From IMG/VR virus record IMGVR_UViG_3300042868_002039, positions 1 to 38,760 of that record: a stretch of 38,760 bases of DNA; one strand, given 5' to 3'. Made by a program: the position numbers and the translations under genes. Of the stretch, positions 1 to 6,931 are shown piece after piece. Within the stretch, counting starts at the first letter, position 1; every line of letters starts with the position of its first letter. The DNA comes from a virus. Below the pieces are notes generated by a model. That model worked only from the letters and a program-made list of their open reading frames with translations, did no database searches and was not told the origin of the DNA.

Positions 1-127
1 GGGCGGCACCACGCATGGCAGGACTACTCAAGACACTGGAACGAGCTTGTCGAGGCTTCTAAGGGCTGCTTAGAGGAATCGCTACATAACCTAAATGGCA
101 TTCGGTCACTTGAGGAATTTGGCGACT
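1..127. repeat. Terminal direct repeat, left copy
   Basis: Bases 1-127 are identical to 38634-38760. An overlap of exactly 127 bases is a common assembler k-mer size, so this is most simply the closing overlap of a circular assembly, not a biological terminal repeat. The non-redundant length is 38,633 bp. Confidence 0.95.
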
Positions 128-192
128 TTGCGGGGATAGACTTTGCAACTCGACAGCTCAAAGGTCATCAGCTGACACATGGCATAGAATAG
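1..192 (+). CDS. 3' part of GT60/PF11397-type glycosyltransferase (continues from 37926-38760)
   Basis: This is the C-terminal end of the gene that starts at 37926. Frame 1 is open from base 1 to the TAG at 190-192, and it is the frame that arrives at 38634, the copy of base 1. The joined protein is about 299 aa, of which the last 63 aa are encoded here. The tail contains a short segment with R-S-L-E-E-F and G-I-D, as I recall from the end of the GlcNAc (PF11397) family. There is no start codon here because the contig was cut inside the gene. See the entry at 37926 for function. Confidence 0.85.
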   Translation, partial: GRHHAWQDYSRHWNELVEASKGCLEESLHNLNGIRSLEEFGDFAGIDFATRQLKGHQLTHGIE

Positions 193-226
193 TAGCAACC
201 TACATTTCTGAGTATTGGAGAAGTGT

Positions 227-436
227 ATGGACGAGCAGATTCCAACGTGGGCGATTGAACTAATCAAACAGGTTGAGCGGCTAAACGAAAAGCTGCCAAC
301 TCACGTTGAATGGGTAGAGCGCAACATCCTCGATCACGAAAAGCGTATCCGAGAGATCGAACGCCGCATTTGGGTCGCTGCCGGTGCATCAGGTGTATTC
401 GGTGCGGCCATCACCTTCTTCGTTCAAAGCTTGTAA
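227..436 (+). CDS. XhlA-like small membrane-anchored lysis protein
   Basis: A 69-aa protein. Residues about 8-50 are amphipathic and coiled-coil-like, rich in E, K and R. They are followed by one hydrophobic segment (about 50-67, with A-A-G-A-S-G-V-F-G-A-A-I-T-F-F). This layout matches the hemolysin XhlA family (PF10779), small proteins that associate with membranes and accompany phage holins. The ATG at 227 is chosen over the in-frame TTG at 215 because GGAG at 217-220 sits at good spacing before it. The stop overlaps the next ATG (TAATG). Its position at the head of the lysis cassette supports a holin or holin-accessory role. The role is inferred. Confidence 0.55.
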   Translation: MDEQIPTWAIELIKQVERLNEKLPTHVEWVERNILDHEKRIREIERRIWVAAGASGVFGAAITFFVQSL

Positions 437-1509
437 TGAGCAGACTCAGAAATTCGGTATTGGCCCTTGGCCTTGCCTTTGCTCCGTTATTTCTATCTAC
501 CCCAGCACACGCTGAAACATTCCAGTTCACCTATTACTGGACTGCCCGGGAGTTCACCTTTACAGATCAGACCGTGAACGTCATCGTTATCAACGACATC
601 ACTAACAAGATCGGTGGCAATGGCGAGGTTATAGACACATACCGCATCACACTCGGTCAGCAGGTTATAGAAAAGACCGAAAAGCATGGGCCGGTTACTT
701 ACAGCTTTGACATCGTAGGCACTCAGACGCTCAAGCTAGAGGGTATTGACAGAGGCTTCTGGGCTGGCTTTTACGGGCCTATTATGCAGGTAGAGGTAGT
801 TACACTTGCTCCGGTTGTCACAGAGCCTTCTACGGCCTCTCCAAGCGTGTCTGACACCATAAGCGAGTCGGTTACAGTAGCGCCAGAGATAACACAATCG
901 GCAGACCTATCGCAAAGCCCAGTAGTAGAAGCCACTCAATCACCAACCCCAGAACCGTCACCAGAGCCCTCACCCGCTCCACAGCCTAGTCCCGAACCCG
1001 TCCAGCCAGAACCGACCCCAGAGCCAACACCATTAGAAACGCCAACGGTAAGTTCCCCGACGCAATCGCCAGAGCCAACAGCATCACCAGAGCCAACGGC
1101 AAGCGATCCGGTCGAAACGCTAACGCAATCACCGCAGCCAGTAGAACCACTACCGCTGCCGACATCTTCACCAATGCCATCCCTATTGCCGACCATTGAA
1201 CCATCACCGGTTCAGTCTAGTGAGGAGTCAAGTGAAACACCATCTATCACAGCCACGGAAGCTCCTGAAGTCACAGAAGAAACTCAGTCAGACTCGGTAT
1301 CAGGCACAATCCAAACAGCCGTCACCCAAGCCCTCGGAGCAGCAGTCGAAGCCGTGGGAGAATTAGTACAGGCTTTTCAGTCGGCAGGTCTTGATATGAC
1401 TCCCGAGCAGCGTGAAGAGGCTCAGGACGTTGTTGTTTCGACCATCATTGTTTCGCAAGTAGCATCGGCAGCATCAGCAGCAGCAGTATCGGCAAGGAAA
1501 ATAAAGTGA
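436..1509 (+). CDS. Secreted Pro/Thr/Ser/Glu-rich protein in the lysis cassette
   Basis: A 357-aa protein beginning at the ATG that overlaps the previous stop. Residues 1-26 form a classic Sec signal peptide: basic start, hydrophobic core, A-H-A before a mature E27. Residues 27-124 look like a compact beta-rich domain with many aromatics. Residues about 125-285 are a low-complexity linker of P-E-P, S-P and T-P units. Residues about 288-357 are Ala-rich and helical, ending in a basic K-I-K. No cysteines or catalytic motif are evident. Export plus a Pro-rich stalk suggests a protein spanning or decorating the cell wall, perhaps a lysis helper or surface/exclusion factor. Ser/Thr/Pro-rich exported proteins are typical O-mannosylation substrates in actinobacteria. 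I do not recognise the family. Confidence 0.75.
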   Translation: MSRLRNSVLALGLAFAPLFLSTPAHAETFQFTYYWTAREFTFTDQTVNVIVINDITNKIGGNGEVIDTYRITLGQQVIEKTEKHGPVTYSFDIVGTQTLKLEGIDRGFWAGFYGPIMQVEVVTLAPVVTEPSTASPSVSDTISESVTVAPEITQSADLSQSPVVEATQSPTPEPSPEPSPAPQPSPEPVQPEPTPEPTPLETPTVSSPTQSPEPTASPEPTASDPVETLTQSPQPVEPLPLPTSSPMPSLLPTIEPSPVQSSEESSETPSITATEAPEVTEETQSDSVSGTIQTAVTQALGAAVEAVGELVQAFQSAGLDMTPEQREEAQDVVVSTIIVSQVASAASAAAVSARKIK

Positions 1510-1688
1510 AATTCATCAAAGCATTACTAAAGGACCTATTAGACCAAGCTTGGACGCTAGTAGCCTTGGTTATCGGTTACATCGTCCTCGAGGGCTCTGC
1601 TCGCACTCTGACGGGTTGGCTGATCCTTGGCACCCTTCTGGTGTGGGTTATGACCTTCCCGCTTAGGTATGAGCCAGAAGTAGAATAG
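1506..1688 (+). CDS. Small two-helix membrane protein, holin candidate
   Basis: A 60-aa protein starting at a GTG that overlaps the upstream TGA (GTGA). It has two hydrophobic segments, about residues 15-31 and 36-51, joined by a short polar turn, with a charged N-terminus and an acidic C-terminus. This is a holin-like architecture. The M23 peptidase follows four bases after the stop, so this protein may let the enzyme reach the wall. A second holin-like gene lies at 2121, and sequence alone does not say which one is the true holin. Confidence 0.5.
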   Translation: MKFIKALLKDLLDQAWTLVALVIGYIVLEGSARTLTGWLILGTLLVWVMTFPLRYEPEVE

Positions 1689-1692
1689 AGTC

Positions 1693-2124
1693 ATGCGCTT
1701 TCCATTTGAACCTAAATTTATCACCGGTCGGTTCGGTACTCTAAGCGAGTTCCGCAAGAAGAACGGCATGCAGCCGCACTCCGGCGTGGATTGGGCGCGT
1801 CCAGAGGGAACTCCGATTCCATCTATCTCCAACGGCACGGTAGTTCTTCAGCAGTGGTCCGATGTGCTTGGCAATGTTTCGGTCATTCGCACCATGGGCA
1901 AGGACAAGGCGCTTTACTACATTGGTTACTGCCACCTAAAGGCTGAGGGCCTAAAGGTCGGTACCAAGGTCAAAGAGGGCGAGACTGTAGGACTGGTCGG
2001 CAACACCGGGTCTGCCTCATCGGGTCCGCATCTTCATATGACCGTCTCGACAGAGCTAAAGGGCGTATTCGGTCCAACCTCCGTCAAGCAAGACGCTATT
2101 CAATTCATCAAGGACAACAAGTGA
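1693..2124 (+). CDS. M23-family peptidoglycan endopeptidase (endolysin candidate)
   Basis: A 143-aa single-domain LytM/M23 zinc metallopeptidase. The zinc ligands and catalytic residues are visible: H29-x3-D33 (P-H-S-G-V-D), H81 and H113-L-H115 (G-P-H-L-H). The glycine-rich S-N-G-T-V and V-G-N-T-G-S segments typical of the family are present. M23 enzymes cut peptide cross-links in peptidoglycan. There is no signal peptide and no separate wall-binding domain, so export would depend on the neighbouring holins. It lies between two holin-like genes and its stop overlaps the next GTG start. It is probably the lysin, although M23 domains also occur in virion-associated wall enzymes. Confidence 0.88.
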   Translation: MRFPFEPKFITGRFGTLSEFRKKNGMQPHSGVDWARPEGTPIPSISNGTVVLQQWSDVLGNVSVIRTMGKDKALYYIGYCHLKAEGLKVGTKVKEGETVGLVGNTGSASSGPHLHMTVSTELKGVFGPTSVKQDAIQFIKDNK

Positions 2125-2480
2125 TCAAAGACATTATCTTCAGGGCTGTCGGTCTATTCCTCGCAACCTTTTTCGCCGGTACCGGTGTCGGTTCTATCGC
2201 CACTAACGGCGACTGGATGCTCGGTTCTATCATCGGTGTCGGTACTGCCTTTGCCGCAGTCCTGACCATGCTTGGCGTATCGCTTACTTGGCAGGGAACC
2301 CTAAACGCTGACGATGTGGCAAATGCCTTTCGCGCGGCGGTAGCAAAAGCCGCCGAGGGTAATGAAAATCTTCAGAAGGCACTAGAAGTTGAAAAAGATG
2401 GCAACTTCGATTTCGACGACGTAGATTTCGATGGCGACGACGACCTATACGACCCTAACGCCAAAGACAACATCAAATAA
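2121..2480 (+). CDS. Holin-like membrane protein with acidic C-terminal tail
   Basis: A 119-aa protein with a GTG start overlapping the lysin stop. Two hydrophobic helices (about 6-24 and 33-56), rich in G, A and V, are separated by a short N-G-D-W turn. An amphipathic helix and a very acidic tail dense in D follow (residues about 92-112). The two-helix plan at the end of a lysis operon fits an r1t-type holin. The long Asp-rich tail is unusual and could bind divalent cations or a partner. The gene ends just before two convergent whiB genes. Confidence 0.55.
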   Translation: MIKDIIFRAVGLFLATFFAGTGVGSIATNGDWMLGSIIGVGTAFAAVLTMLGVSLTWQGTLNADDVANAFRAAVAKAAEGNENLQKALEVEKDGNFDFDDVDFDGDDDLYDPNAKDNIK

Positions 2481-2483
2481 AAC

Positions 2484-2804
2484 TTATCTCGTCCAGTGGT
2501 ATCTTCGGGTAGTCCGGTCACGGGCTGCTCGCATCTGCTGACGCTGCTTCGGCGTTAGACCTCCCCAAATGCCGTCCATTTCGTTAGCCTCAAGTGCGTA
2601 CTTGCCGCATTCATTTACGACAGGACATTGGCCGCAGAACTCTTTGGCCACGCGATAGTTGAATCCAACATCGCCCTTCTCGCTGTACCAAATCTCGGGA
2701 TCGGTGGTCTGGCATGGTGGGATGCTAGGCGCTTCGTCAATAGCCTTGAGAAGCTTCATGTACAAGTGTTCGTTCGGTATGCGTATCTTCATGTCGAAGA
2801 ACAT
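2484..2804 (-). CDS. WhiB-family transcription factor 1
   Basis: A 106-aa protein on the - strand. Four cysteines in WhiB arrangement bind a [4Fe-4S] cluster: C31, then C57-x2-C60-x5-C66. The G-I-W-G-G turn (78-82) and a basic C-terminal tail with several arginines complete the family signature. WhiB proteins are actinobacterial regulators that work through the primary sigma factor, and they occur in actinophages such as mycobacteriophage TM4. The start could also be M5 (end 2792); neither start has a clear ribosome site. It lies downstream of the second whiB, probably as one leftward unit. Confidence 0.9.
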   Translation of the reverse strand: MFFDMKIRIPNEHLYMKLLKAIDEAPSIPPCQTTDPEIWYSEKGDVGFNYRVAKEFCGQCPVVNECGKYALEANEMDGIWGGLTPKQRQQMRAARDRTTRRYHWTR

Positions 2805-2830
2805 ACACAGGGCTGATTCAAAATGTCAAA

Positions 2831-3091
2831 TCAGCGTTCGTTCGGTGACGTGCCTCCCCAGATACCGTGGGTCTGGTTGGTTTCTAGCGCATACTCAAAG
2901 CACTTGTCGATAATCGGGCAAGTGTGGCAGATAGCCTTTGCCGTGCGCGTCGCTAATTGTCGGTCCTCTGGATTAGGGTAGTCCTCTGGAAAAAACAGGT
3001 GAGGGTATGTCTCACAGGGAACACCACCGGCCACGTGTATCTCAGATAACAATTTGATAAACGCGCTAGATAAAAGTCCTTGTGACCGCAT
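2831..3091 (-). CDS. WhiB-family transcription factor 2 (short tail)
   Basis: An 86-aa protein on the - strand with cysteines C26, C55-x2-C58 and C64 and the G-I-W-G-G motif at 76-80. It stops six residues after the motif, so it lacks the basic DNA-binding tail found in WhiB 1 and most family members. It may act through sigma-factor contact only, or antagonise WhiB 1. Its start codon lies only about 30 bases from the divergent early operon start at 3121, so the promoters for both directions must overlap. The two proteins share motifs but differ elsewhere, so this is an old duplication or separate acquisition. Confidence 0.88.
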   Translation of the reverse strand: MRSQGLLSSAFIKLLSEIHVAGGVPCETYPHLFFPEDYPNPEDRQLATRTAKAICHTCPIIDKCFEYALETNQTHGIWGGTSPNER

Positions 3092-3120
3092 ACACTGAGC
3101 CTACTAACGAAAGGAAGAAA

Positions 3121-4008
3121 ATGGACATTTACGCACCGGCGGTTTTCAACGGCGCAAAGCTACTTGGAAACTTCACTGCAGGAAGCCCTGAGTGGCATTC
3201 TGAGCGGTCTAACGGCATCGGAGGTAGTGAAGTAGGCACAATCCTTGGATTGAACCCCTACGAGTCAGCCTACGCTCTATGGGCCAAGAAGCTTGGAAAG
3301 ATTCCATCCGAGATAAAAGAGAACTGGGCCATCCGGTTCGGTAAGGCTTTCGAGGATCCGATTCTGCAGCTTTGGCAAGAAGAGCATCCTGAATGGAAGG
3401 TTTACACCACAGGTACCTATCAGGACCAATACTGCGATTATCGTCACGCTAATCCAGATGCGTTGGCTCACAATGAGGCCACGGACGAATGGATGATTAT
3501 TGAGGTCAAGACTTCACGCAACACTTGGGACGAAGTGCCACCGGCTTACATCGCTCAGGTACTTCATTACATGGGCGTTATGAAAGTGACCCGGGGTGTC
3601 ATTGTGGCAGTGGCCGGAATGACTTGGAATGAATACGAAGTGCCGTTCAATCAGGTGATGATTGACCACCAAAACCGTGCCATTGAGCAGTTCTGGAATG
3701 CGGTGCAGTCTGATACCAAACCGGCTTGGGACGGCTCGGAGTCTACCTACAACGCCGTTCGTCGCCAGTATGAGGACATCGACGGCACTGAGGTAGAACT
3801 TGGACAGCTCGGGTTTGAGCTAGTCATGCTGCAAACCGAATCCGATCAAGCGTACTTCCGTCTTACACAAAAAAAGTCAGAGGTGCTGGATAAGATGGGC
3901 AGCGCTAAGTGGGGCGTTTTGACAGACGATAAATCAACCAGAAGAATTGCCTCACGGCAACTAAGGGCCGGAGTCCCGAGCCTAATCGTAAACAAGAAGG
4001 GAATGTAA
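3121..4008 (+). CDS. YqaJ/lambda-exonuclease-family recombination nuclease
   Basis: A 295-aa protein. It carries the family motifs G-I-G-G-S-E-V-G-T-I-L-G (about residues 34-45), G-K-A-F-E-D-P, N-P-D-A-L, and the catalytic I-E-V-K-T followed by Y-I-A-Q-V-L-H-Y. YqaJ nucleases degrade one strand of linear duplex DNA 5' to 3', producing single strands for annealing. The ATG at 3121 follows AAAGGAAG; an in-frame GTG at 3082 would overlap whiB2 and is rejected. The annealing-protein candidate two genes downstream makes this a Red-like recombination pair for repair, concatemer formation or mosaicism. Confidence 0.92.
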   Translation: MDIYAPAVFNGAKLLGNFTAGSPEWHSERSNGIGGSEVGTILGLNPYESAYALWAKKLGKIPSEIKENWAIRFGKAFEDPILQLWQEEHPEWKVYTTGTYQDQYCDYRHANPDALAHNEATDEWMIIEVKTSRNTWDEVPPAYIAQVLHYMGVMKVTRGVIVAVAGMTWNEYEVPFNQVMIDHQNRAIEQFWNAVQSDTKPAWDGSESTYNAVRRQYEDIDGTEVELGQLGFELVMLQTESDQAYFRLTQKKSEVLDKMGSAKWGVLTDDKSTRRIASRQLRAGVPSLIVNKKGM

Positions 4009-4217
4009 TGGAACTAACACTTGGCGACTACGCCATGATTAGCAAGGATGACAGCGTGATTGTCGCTGGCACCATCAACGGTTTGAAGGTAAACCGACAC
4101 GGTATTGAGAGAGTTAGCTTTGATGGAATCGACCACTGGTTCTGGATTTCCGATGGCTTTCAGTTCGTAGAAACTAACGAAGAAGGAGAGCAAGATGGCT
4201 CGGTTCAACCTGAATGA
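4008..4217 (+). CDS. Small hypothetical protein in the recombination operon
   Basis: A 69-aa protein with TAATG coupling to the exonuclease. It reads as a small beta-rich fold (G-D-Y-A-M-I-S near the start, W-F-W-I-S in the middle) with an acidic end. The family is not recognised. Its last 23 bases overlap the start of the next gene, so translation is probably coupled to it. Confidence 0.7.
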   Translation: MELTLGDYAMISKDDSVIVAGTINGLKVNRHGIERVSFDGIDHWFWISDGFQFVETNEEGEQDGSVQPE

Positions 4218-4764
4218 TTATGAAACAGTTGAGGAAAGGATAAAAAGATTTTATGACACGGAACCAGATGGCCGTATTATTACGGAAAACCTTACAACTA
4301 CCAGTGACCGCATGGTATCAACTTGGGTGGTCAAAGCCAGTATTTACCTTTCGGCAGGCGATCAGGCGCTTGCTCTCCCCAAGGCTACTGGTCTGGCGTT
4401 TGAAGTTGATGGTGGGCAGGGTGCTAATCAAACTGCTGCCCTCGAGAATGCAGAGACTTCAGCAATCGGTCGTGCGTTGGCAAATGCAGGCTACTCAGGA
4501 AATCGTCGAACATCTCGCGAGGAGATGGCAAAAGCTGAGCGCGGAGTTACTCCGGCCGCAGGAAAAGATTGGCTAAAAGAGGCTGATAAGGTTATGAATA
4601 TAGACGCTATGAGATGGCTCTATGCTCAGGCTAAGGATGCCGGAGCTTCGACCGACGTGCTGGAAGGACTAGCGGATCGTGCAAGACTACTCAGTCCAGA
4701 AAGCCAAGATTCGGGAGCTGGAAGAAGCGTACCGAGCAGCACTGCAACAAGGTCAAAGCAATGA
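4195..4764 (+). CDS. Probable single-strand annealing recombinase (ERF/Rad52-like)
   Basis: A 189-aa protein with AAGGAG before its ATG. The block N-A-E-T-S-A-I-G-R-A-L-A-N-A-G-Y (about residues 84-99) is characteristic of phage annealing and ERF-like ssDNA-binding proteins, where E-T-S-A-x-G-R-A-L is the most conserved stretch. These proteins coat the single strands made by the exonuclease and anneal complementary DNA. The C-terminal 30 residues are low in complexity and overlap another candidate reading frame, so this end may not be structured. The assignment rests on motif and neighbourhood. Confidence 0.75.
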   Translation: MARFNLNDYETVEERIKRFYDTEPDGRIITENLTTTSDRMVSTWVVKASIYLSAGDQALALPKATGLAFEVDGGQGANQTAALENAETSAIGRALANAGYSGNRRTSREEMAKAERGVTPAAGKDWLKEADKVMNIDAMRWLYAQAKDAGASTDVLEGLADRARLLSPESQDSGAGRSVPSSTATRSKQ

Positions 4765-4867
4765 GGCCGGGTTCTGGAATGCACAAGTTCTACATCATTT
4801 GTTGGTGCTAAGTGCATCCATTAGAGATAGCAAAACAGATATCCGACCTGACAGCGGAGAACAATAG
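4679..4867 (+). CDS. Possible overlapping small coiled-coil protein
   Basis: A 62-aa GTG-start frame overlapping the end of the annealing protein and the start of the next gene. It has a heptad-like helix (K-I-R-E-L-E-E-A-Y-R-A-A-L) and a further helix, which looks more protein-like than the S/T/R-rich tail it overlaps. It is the only frame that covers the 47 bases between the neighbours. No ribosome site is evident. It could be real, translated by coupling, or an accident of overlap. Confidence 0.4.
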   Translation: MQDYSVQKAKIRELEEAYRAALQQGQSNEAGFWNAQVLHHLLVLSASIRDSKTDIRPDSGEQ

Positions 4868-5138
4868 AGGCGCTGATGCGCTCTACGAAGCTGAGGTCCG
4901 TCTGGCTCATGCCGAGAACGAATTAGACCTTGTTGAACAGCGAGCTTTTATCAAGGCTGAGGGAACTGTCGCTGACAGGACCGCTCTAGCACGTCTAGAA
5001 GCCGCTGAGAGCCGTTTACAGAGGGATTTACGCAAGGCTGAAGCAAATCGTATCAGGGTGAAGATAAAAGCCCTAGAATCGGCTCTGATGGCTGCGGCGA
5101 CCCAAGCCAAGTTGATAGCCTCGGAAATGAAGTTGTAA
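4812..5138 (+). CDS. Coiled-coil hypothetical protein, actinophage recombination-region type
   Basis: A 108-aa, almost entirely helical protein with a GTG start and a TAATG junction with the next gene. It is rich in A, E, R and L in heptad order, with E-G-T-V-A-D-R in the middle. Similar helical proteins sit beside recombination genes in other actinophages, but their function is unknown to me. It is likely a dimer or an accessory to the nearby recombination proteins. Confidence 0.75.
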   Translation: MHPLEIAKQISDLTAENNRGADALYEAEVRLAHAENELDLVEQRAFIKAEGTVADRTALARLEAAESRLQRDLRKAEANRIRVKIKALESALMAAATQAKLIASEMKL

Positions 5139-5485
5139 TGGCAATTAGTAAACCGGTCAGAGATCGAATCATCAAGCGCGACAATCACCAGTGCTGGCAT
5201 TGCCCGGAGGTTGAGGCCATAAGCCTTCAGCACCGGCGCAACCGCCAGATGGGAGGGTCAAAACTGCTTGATAGAACAGATAATCTAATCGTTCTCTGTA
5301 GTTCGATGAATGCACTTATCGAGTCAGATGCTAGGGCTGCGGCCGAGGCACGGGATTTCGGTTGGAAGCTGGCATCATGGGATAGCTTCTCCATGCCAGT
5401 ATTCAATCGCAACGAGTTGAAGTGGTATGTGCTTGACGGAACAGGCAACAAAACAGAGGTAGACCCACCGGGCTACTTGATTTAG
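5138..5485 (+). CDS. HNH-like nuclease domain protein, possibly degenerate
   Basis: A 115-aa protein with R-D-x-H-Q-C-W-H-C near the N-terminus, then L-Q-H-R-R-N-R-Q-M-G-G-S and D-N-L-I-V-L-C, which is the beta-beta-alpha-metal layout of HNH nucleases. The usual final C/H pair is replaced by S-S-M-N-A-L-I-E-S-D, so the last metal ligands appear altered. It may be a variant nuclease or a DNA-binding relic. It is translationally coupled to the upstream gene and precedes the replication initiator. Confidence 0.75.
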   Translation: MAISKPVRDRIIKRDNHQCWHCPEVEAISLQHRRNRQMGGSKLLDRTDNLIVLCSSMNALIESDARAAAEARDFGWKLASWDSFSMPVFNRNELKWYVLDGTGNKTEVDPPGYLI

Positions 5486-5499
5486 AGAGGGAACAACCT

Positions 5500-6207
5500 A
5501 TGCCTCTAGTAAGAGGATTCCATTCATTTGATGACCATTTCACCCAGATACCGAACGAATGGTTACGCGATAGCCGCCTGACGTTCAAAGCAAGAGGACT
5601 TTTAGCGATGCTGCTGAGTCATTCTGAGGGTTGGTCACTGTCTACGTCTGCGATAGCAGAACAGAACCAAGAAGGCAAAGATGCGATTCGATCTGCGATA
5701 GCTGAATTGCAGGAATTTGGCTACCTAAGTCGCTCACAGGTCAATGATAACGGGCGTTTTGGGGAAGCTGTATGGGTTACTCAGGACCCAACTGCGACAC
5801 CGTTGGCGGGTTTTCCGTCGTCGGGTTTTCCGTCGTCGGGAAATCCGACCCCTAAGAATAACAATCTTAAAGAAGAACAATTAACTAATAAAACTAAGAA
5901 TATATATCCGCATTTATTCATCGAGTTTTGGAATGAATATCCTCGAAAGCTAGACAAGGGCAAAGCGAAGCGAGCCTTTGCCTCAGCACTCACCCGAGCA
6001 ACCTTTGAGGACATCATGGCCGGAGCTATCCGTTACAAGAATGATCCAAACCGACTTGACGAATACACGAAGTATCCGGCATCATGGTTGAACGCTGACT
6101 CATGGGAGAACGGTCCACTGCCAGACGACCCACGGGCAGCCAAGCAAAGAGAAGCAAAAGAACAAGCAAGACTAATGAAAGAATGGGGAAACCTTGAATC
6201 TGAATGA
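5500..6207 (+). CDS. O-like replication initiation protein (helix-turn-helix)
   Basis: A 235-aa protein. Residues about 10-95 form a winged-helix/HTH domain with L-T-F-K-A-R-G-L-L-A-M-L-L and a recognition helix region, as in phage replication initiators. Residues 103-120 are a repetitive linker (G-F-P-S-S twice, then G-N-P). Residues about 145-205 hold the C-terminal module with F-W-x-E-Y-P-R-K, K-G-K-A and Y-P-A-S-W-L, common in phage replication proteins. It binds the origin and recruits the host replication machinery. Its own linker DNA contains repeats and an AT-rich stretch, as in lambda O. A GAGGG ribosome site precedes the ATG. Confidence 0.85.
   Translation: MPLVRGFHSFDDHFTQIPNEWLRDSRLTFKARGLLAMLLSHSEGWSLSTSAIAEQNQEGKDAIRSAIAELQEFGYLSRSQVNDNGRFGEAVWVTQDPTATPLAGFPSSGFPSSGNPTPKNNNLKEEQLTNKTKNIYPHLFIEFWNEYPRKLDKGKAKRAFASALTRATFEDIMAGAIRYKNDPNRLDEYTKYPASWLNADSWENGPLPDDPRAAKQREAKEQARLMKEWGNLESE
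5808..5908. other. Candidate replication origin: iterons plus AT-rich stretch
   Basis: Two exact tandem copies of the 15-mer GGGTTTTCCGTCGTC lie at 5808-5822 and 5823-5837. A diverged third (GGGAAATCCGAC) follows at 5838-5849. Immediately after, 5852-5908 is about 81% A+T (11 G/C in 57) and contains CTAAGAAT twice. Iterons followed by an unwinding region inside the initiator gene is the lambda oriO arrangement. Function is inferred from layout. Confidence 0.65.
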
Positions 6208-6640
6208 AACTAAAGCGATTCTCAAAGACATCGCGCTACTGGACAACCGCAAGCTAGACGAGGCCGTAGCAATGGCTTGGCATGCTGTAATCGGTCACAT
6301 GAACTTCGACGTGGCTAAGCAGGCGCTAATCCTCGCTAGGCAGGATGCGAGCATCGGTTACCTAGAGCCAAAGCACATCGTCTCATGGGGCAAAGAGGCA
6401 TCGCACCGACTACACCGCGACCAACCCGCAGAAGAGCCGACTGTCGGCACACCAGAGCCAATCTGCCGTGCGCACAAGCTAGGTATCAACCAATGTAAGG
6501 CTTGCACCCGAGCCATCACCGCTAAGGCTAGTGAGTGGAACATGTTTCAAACACCATCAAAAGCAAACAATTACGAAGATCGTATGTGGGCTTACTCGAA
6601 GCGTCTACACGCATGGGCCATCGAAAACATCTATGCTTAG
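6194..6640 (+). CDS. Replication-associated hypothetical protein (helicase-loader-like position)
   Basis: A 148-aa protein with a TTG start just after GGGGAAA, overlapping the initiator stop. Residues 1-70 form a helical domain containing A-M-A-W-H-A-V-I-G-H and ending S-W-G-K, as I recall from proteins that follow the initiator in actinophages. A C-x16-C-x2-C cluster (I-C-R-A-H ... C-K-A-C) may bind zinc. Position suggests a helicase loader or primosome partner. No ATPase motif is present, so this remains a guess. Confidence 0.65.
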   Translation: MNLNETKAILKDIALLDNRKLDEAVAMAWHAVIGHMNFDVAKQALILARQDASIGYLEPKHIVSWGKEASHRLHRDQPAEEPTVGTPEPICRAHKLGINQCKACTRAITAKASEWNMFQTPSKANNYEDRMWAYSKRLHAWAIENIYA

Positions 6641-6643
6641 TGC

Positions 6644-6931
6644 GTGGATGAATTTGTAACCTGCGCTCGATGCGGTCAAACCTTTGAGGTGAACCGTAAG
6701 CGACGGAAGTTGCGAATGCTTTGCGAAAGCTGTAGAGTCACAAAAGCAACAACAATTCAACAAGGCGAACTCAAGTGTCTACCGTGGCATGGCAATTATG
6801 ACTATGACATGGTGACACCGGTGGACGAAGAAGGTTATGCGGTTTTACCCGGAACTAGAGTTTGCGGCAACATAGATTGTGTCCAACCCGGACACGTGAA
6901 AGGAAAAGAAAATGGCAATAGTCAAGATTGA
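6644..6931 (+). CDS. Small zinc-ribbon/HNH-like protein
   Basis: A 95-aa protein with a GTG start. The N-terminal ribbon is C-A-R-C ... C-E-S-C with a basic patch (R-K-R-R-K-L-R) between the pairs. The C-terminal C-G-N-I-D-C-V-Q-P-G-H-V resembles the zinc-binding end of HNH-type proteins. It probably binds DNA or RNA. Catalysis is doubtful because a full HNH core is not visible. It overlaps the following SSB-like gene by 20 bases. Confidence 0.7.
   Translation: MDEFVTCARCGQTFEVNRKRRKLRMLCESCRVTKATTIQQGELKCLPWHGNYDYDMVTPVDEEGYAVLPGTRVCGNIDCVQPGHVKGKENGNSQD

Noticed and set aside
936-1207. Open frames on the - strand opposite the Pro-rich stalk
   Set aside because: They mirror the repetitive Pro/Ser/Glu codons of the + strand gene, have no ribosome site and no domain.
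3043-3107. Exact promoter for the early operon
   Set aside because: Several weak -35/-10 pairs (TTGTGA, TTGATA, TACTAA) can be drawn, but none is clearly better, so no promoter is called.
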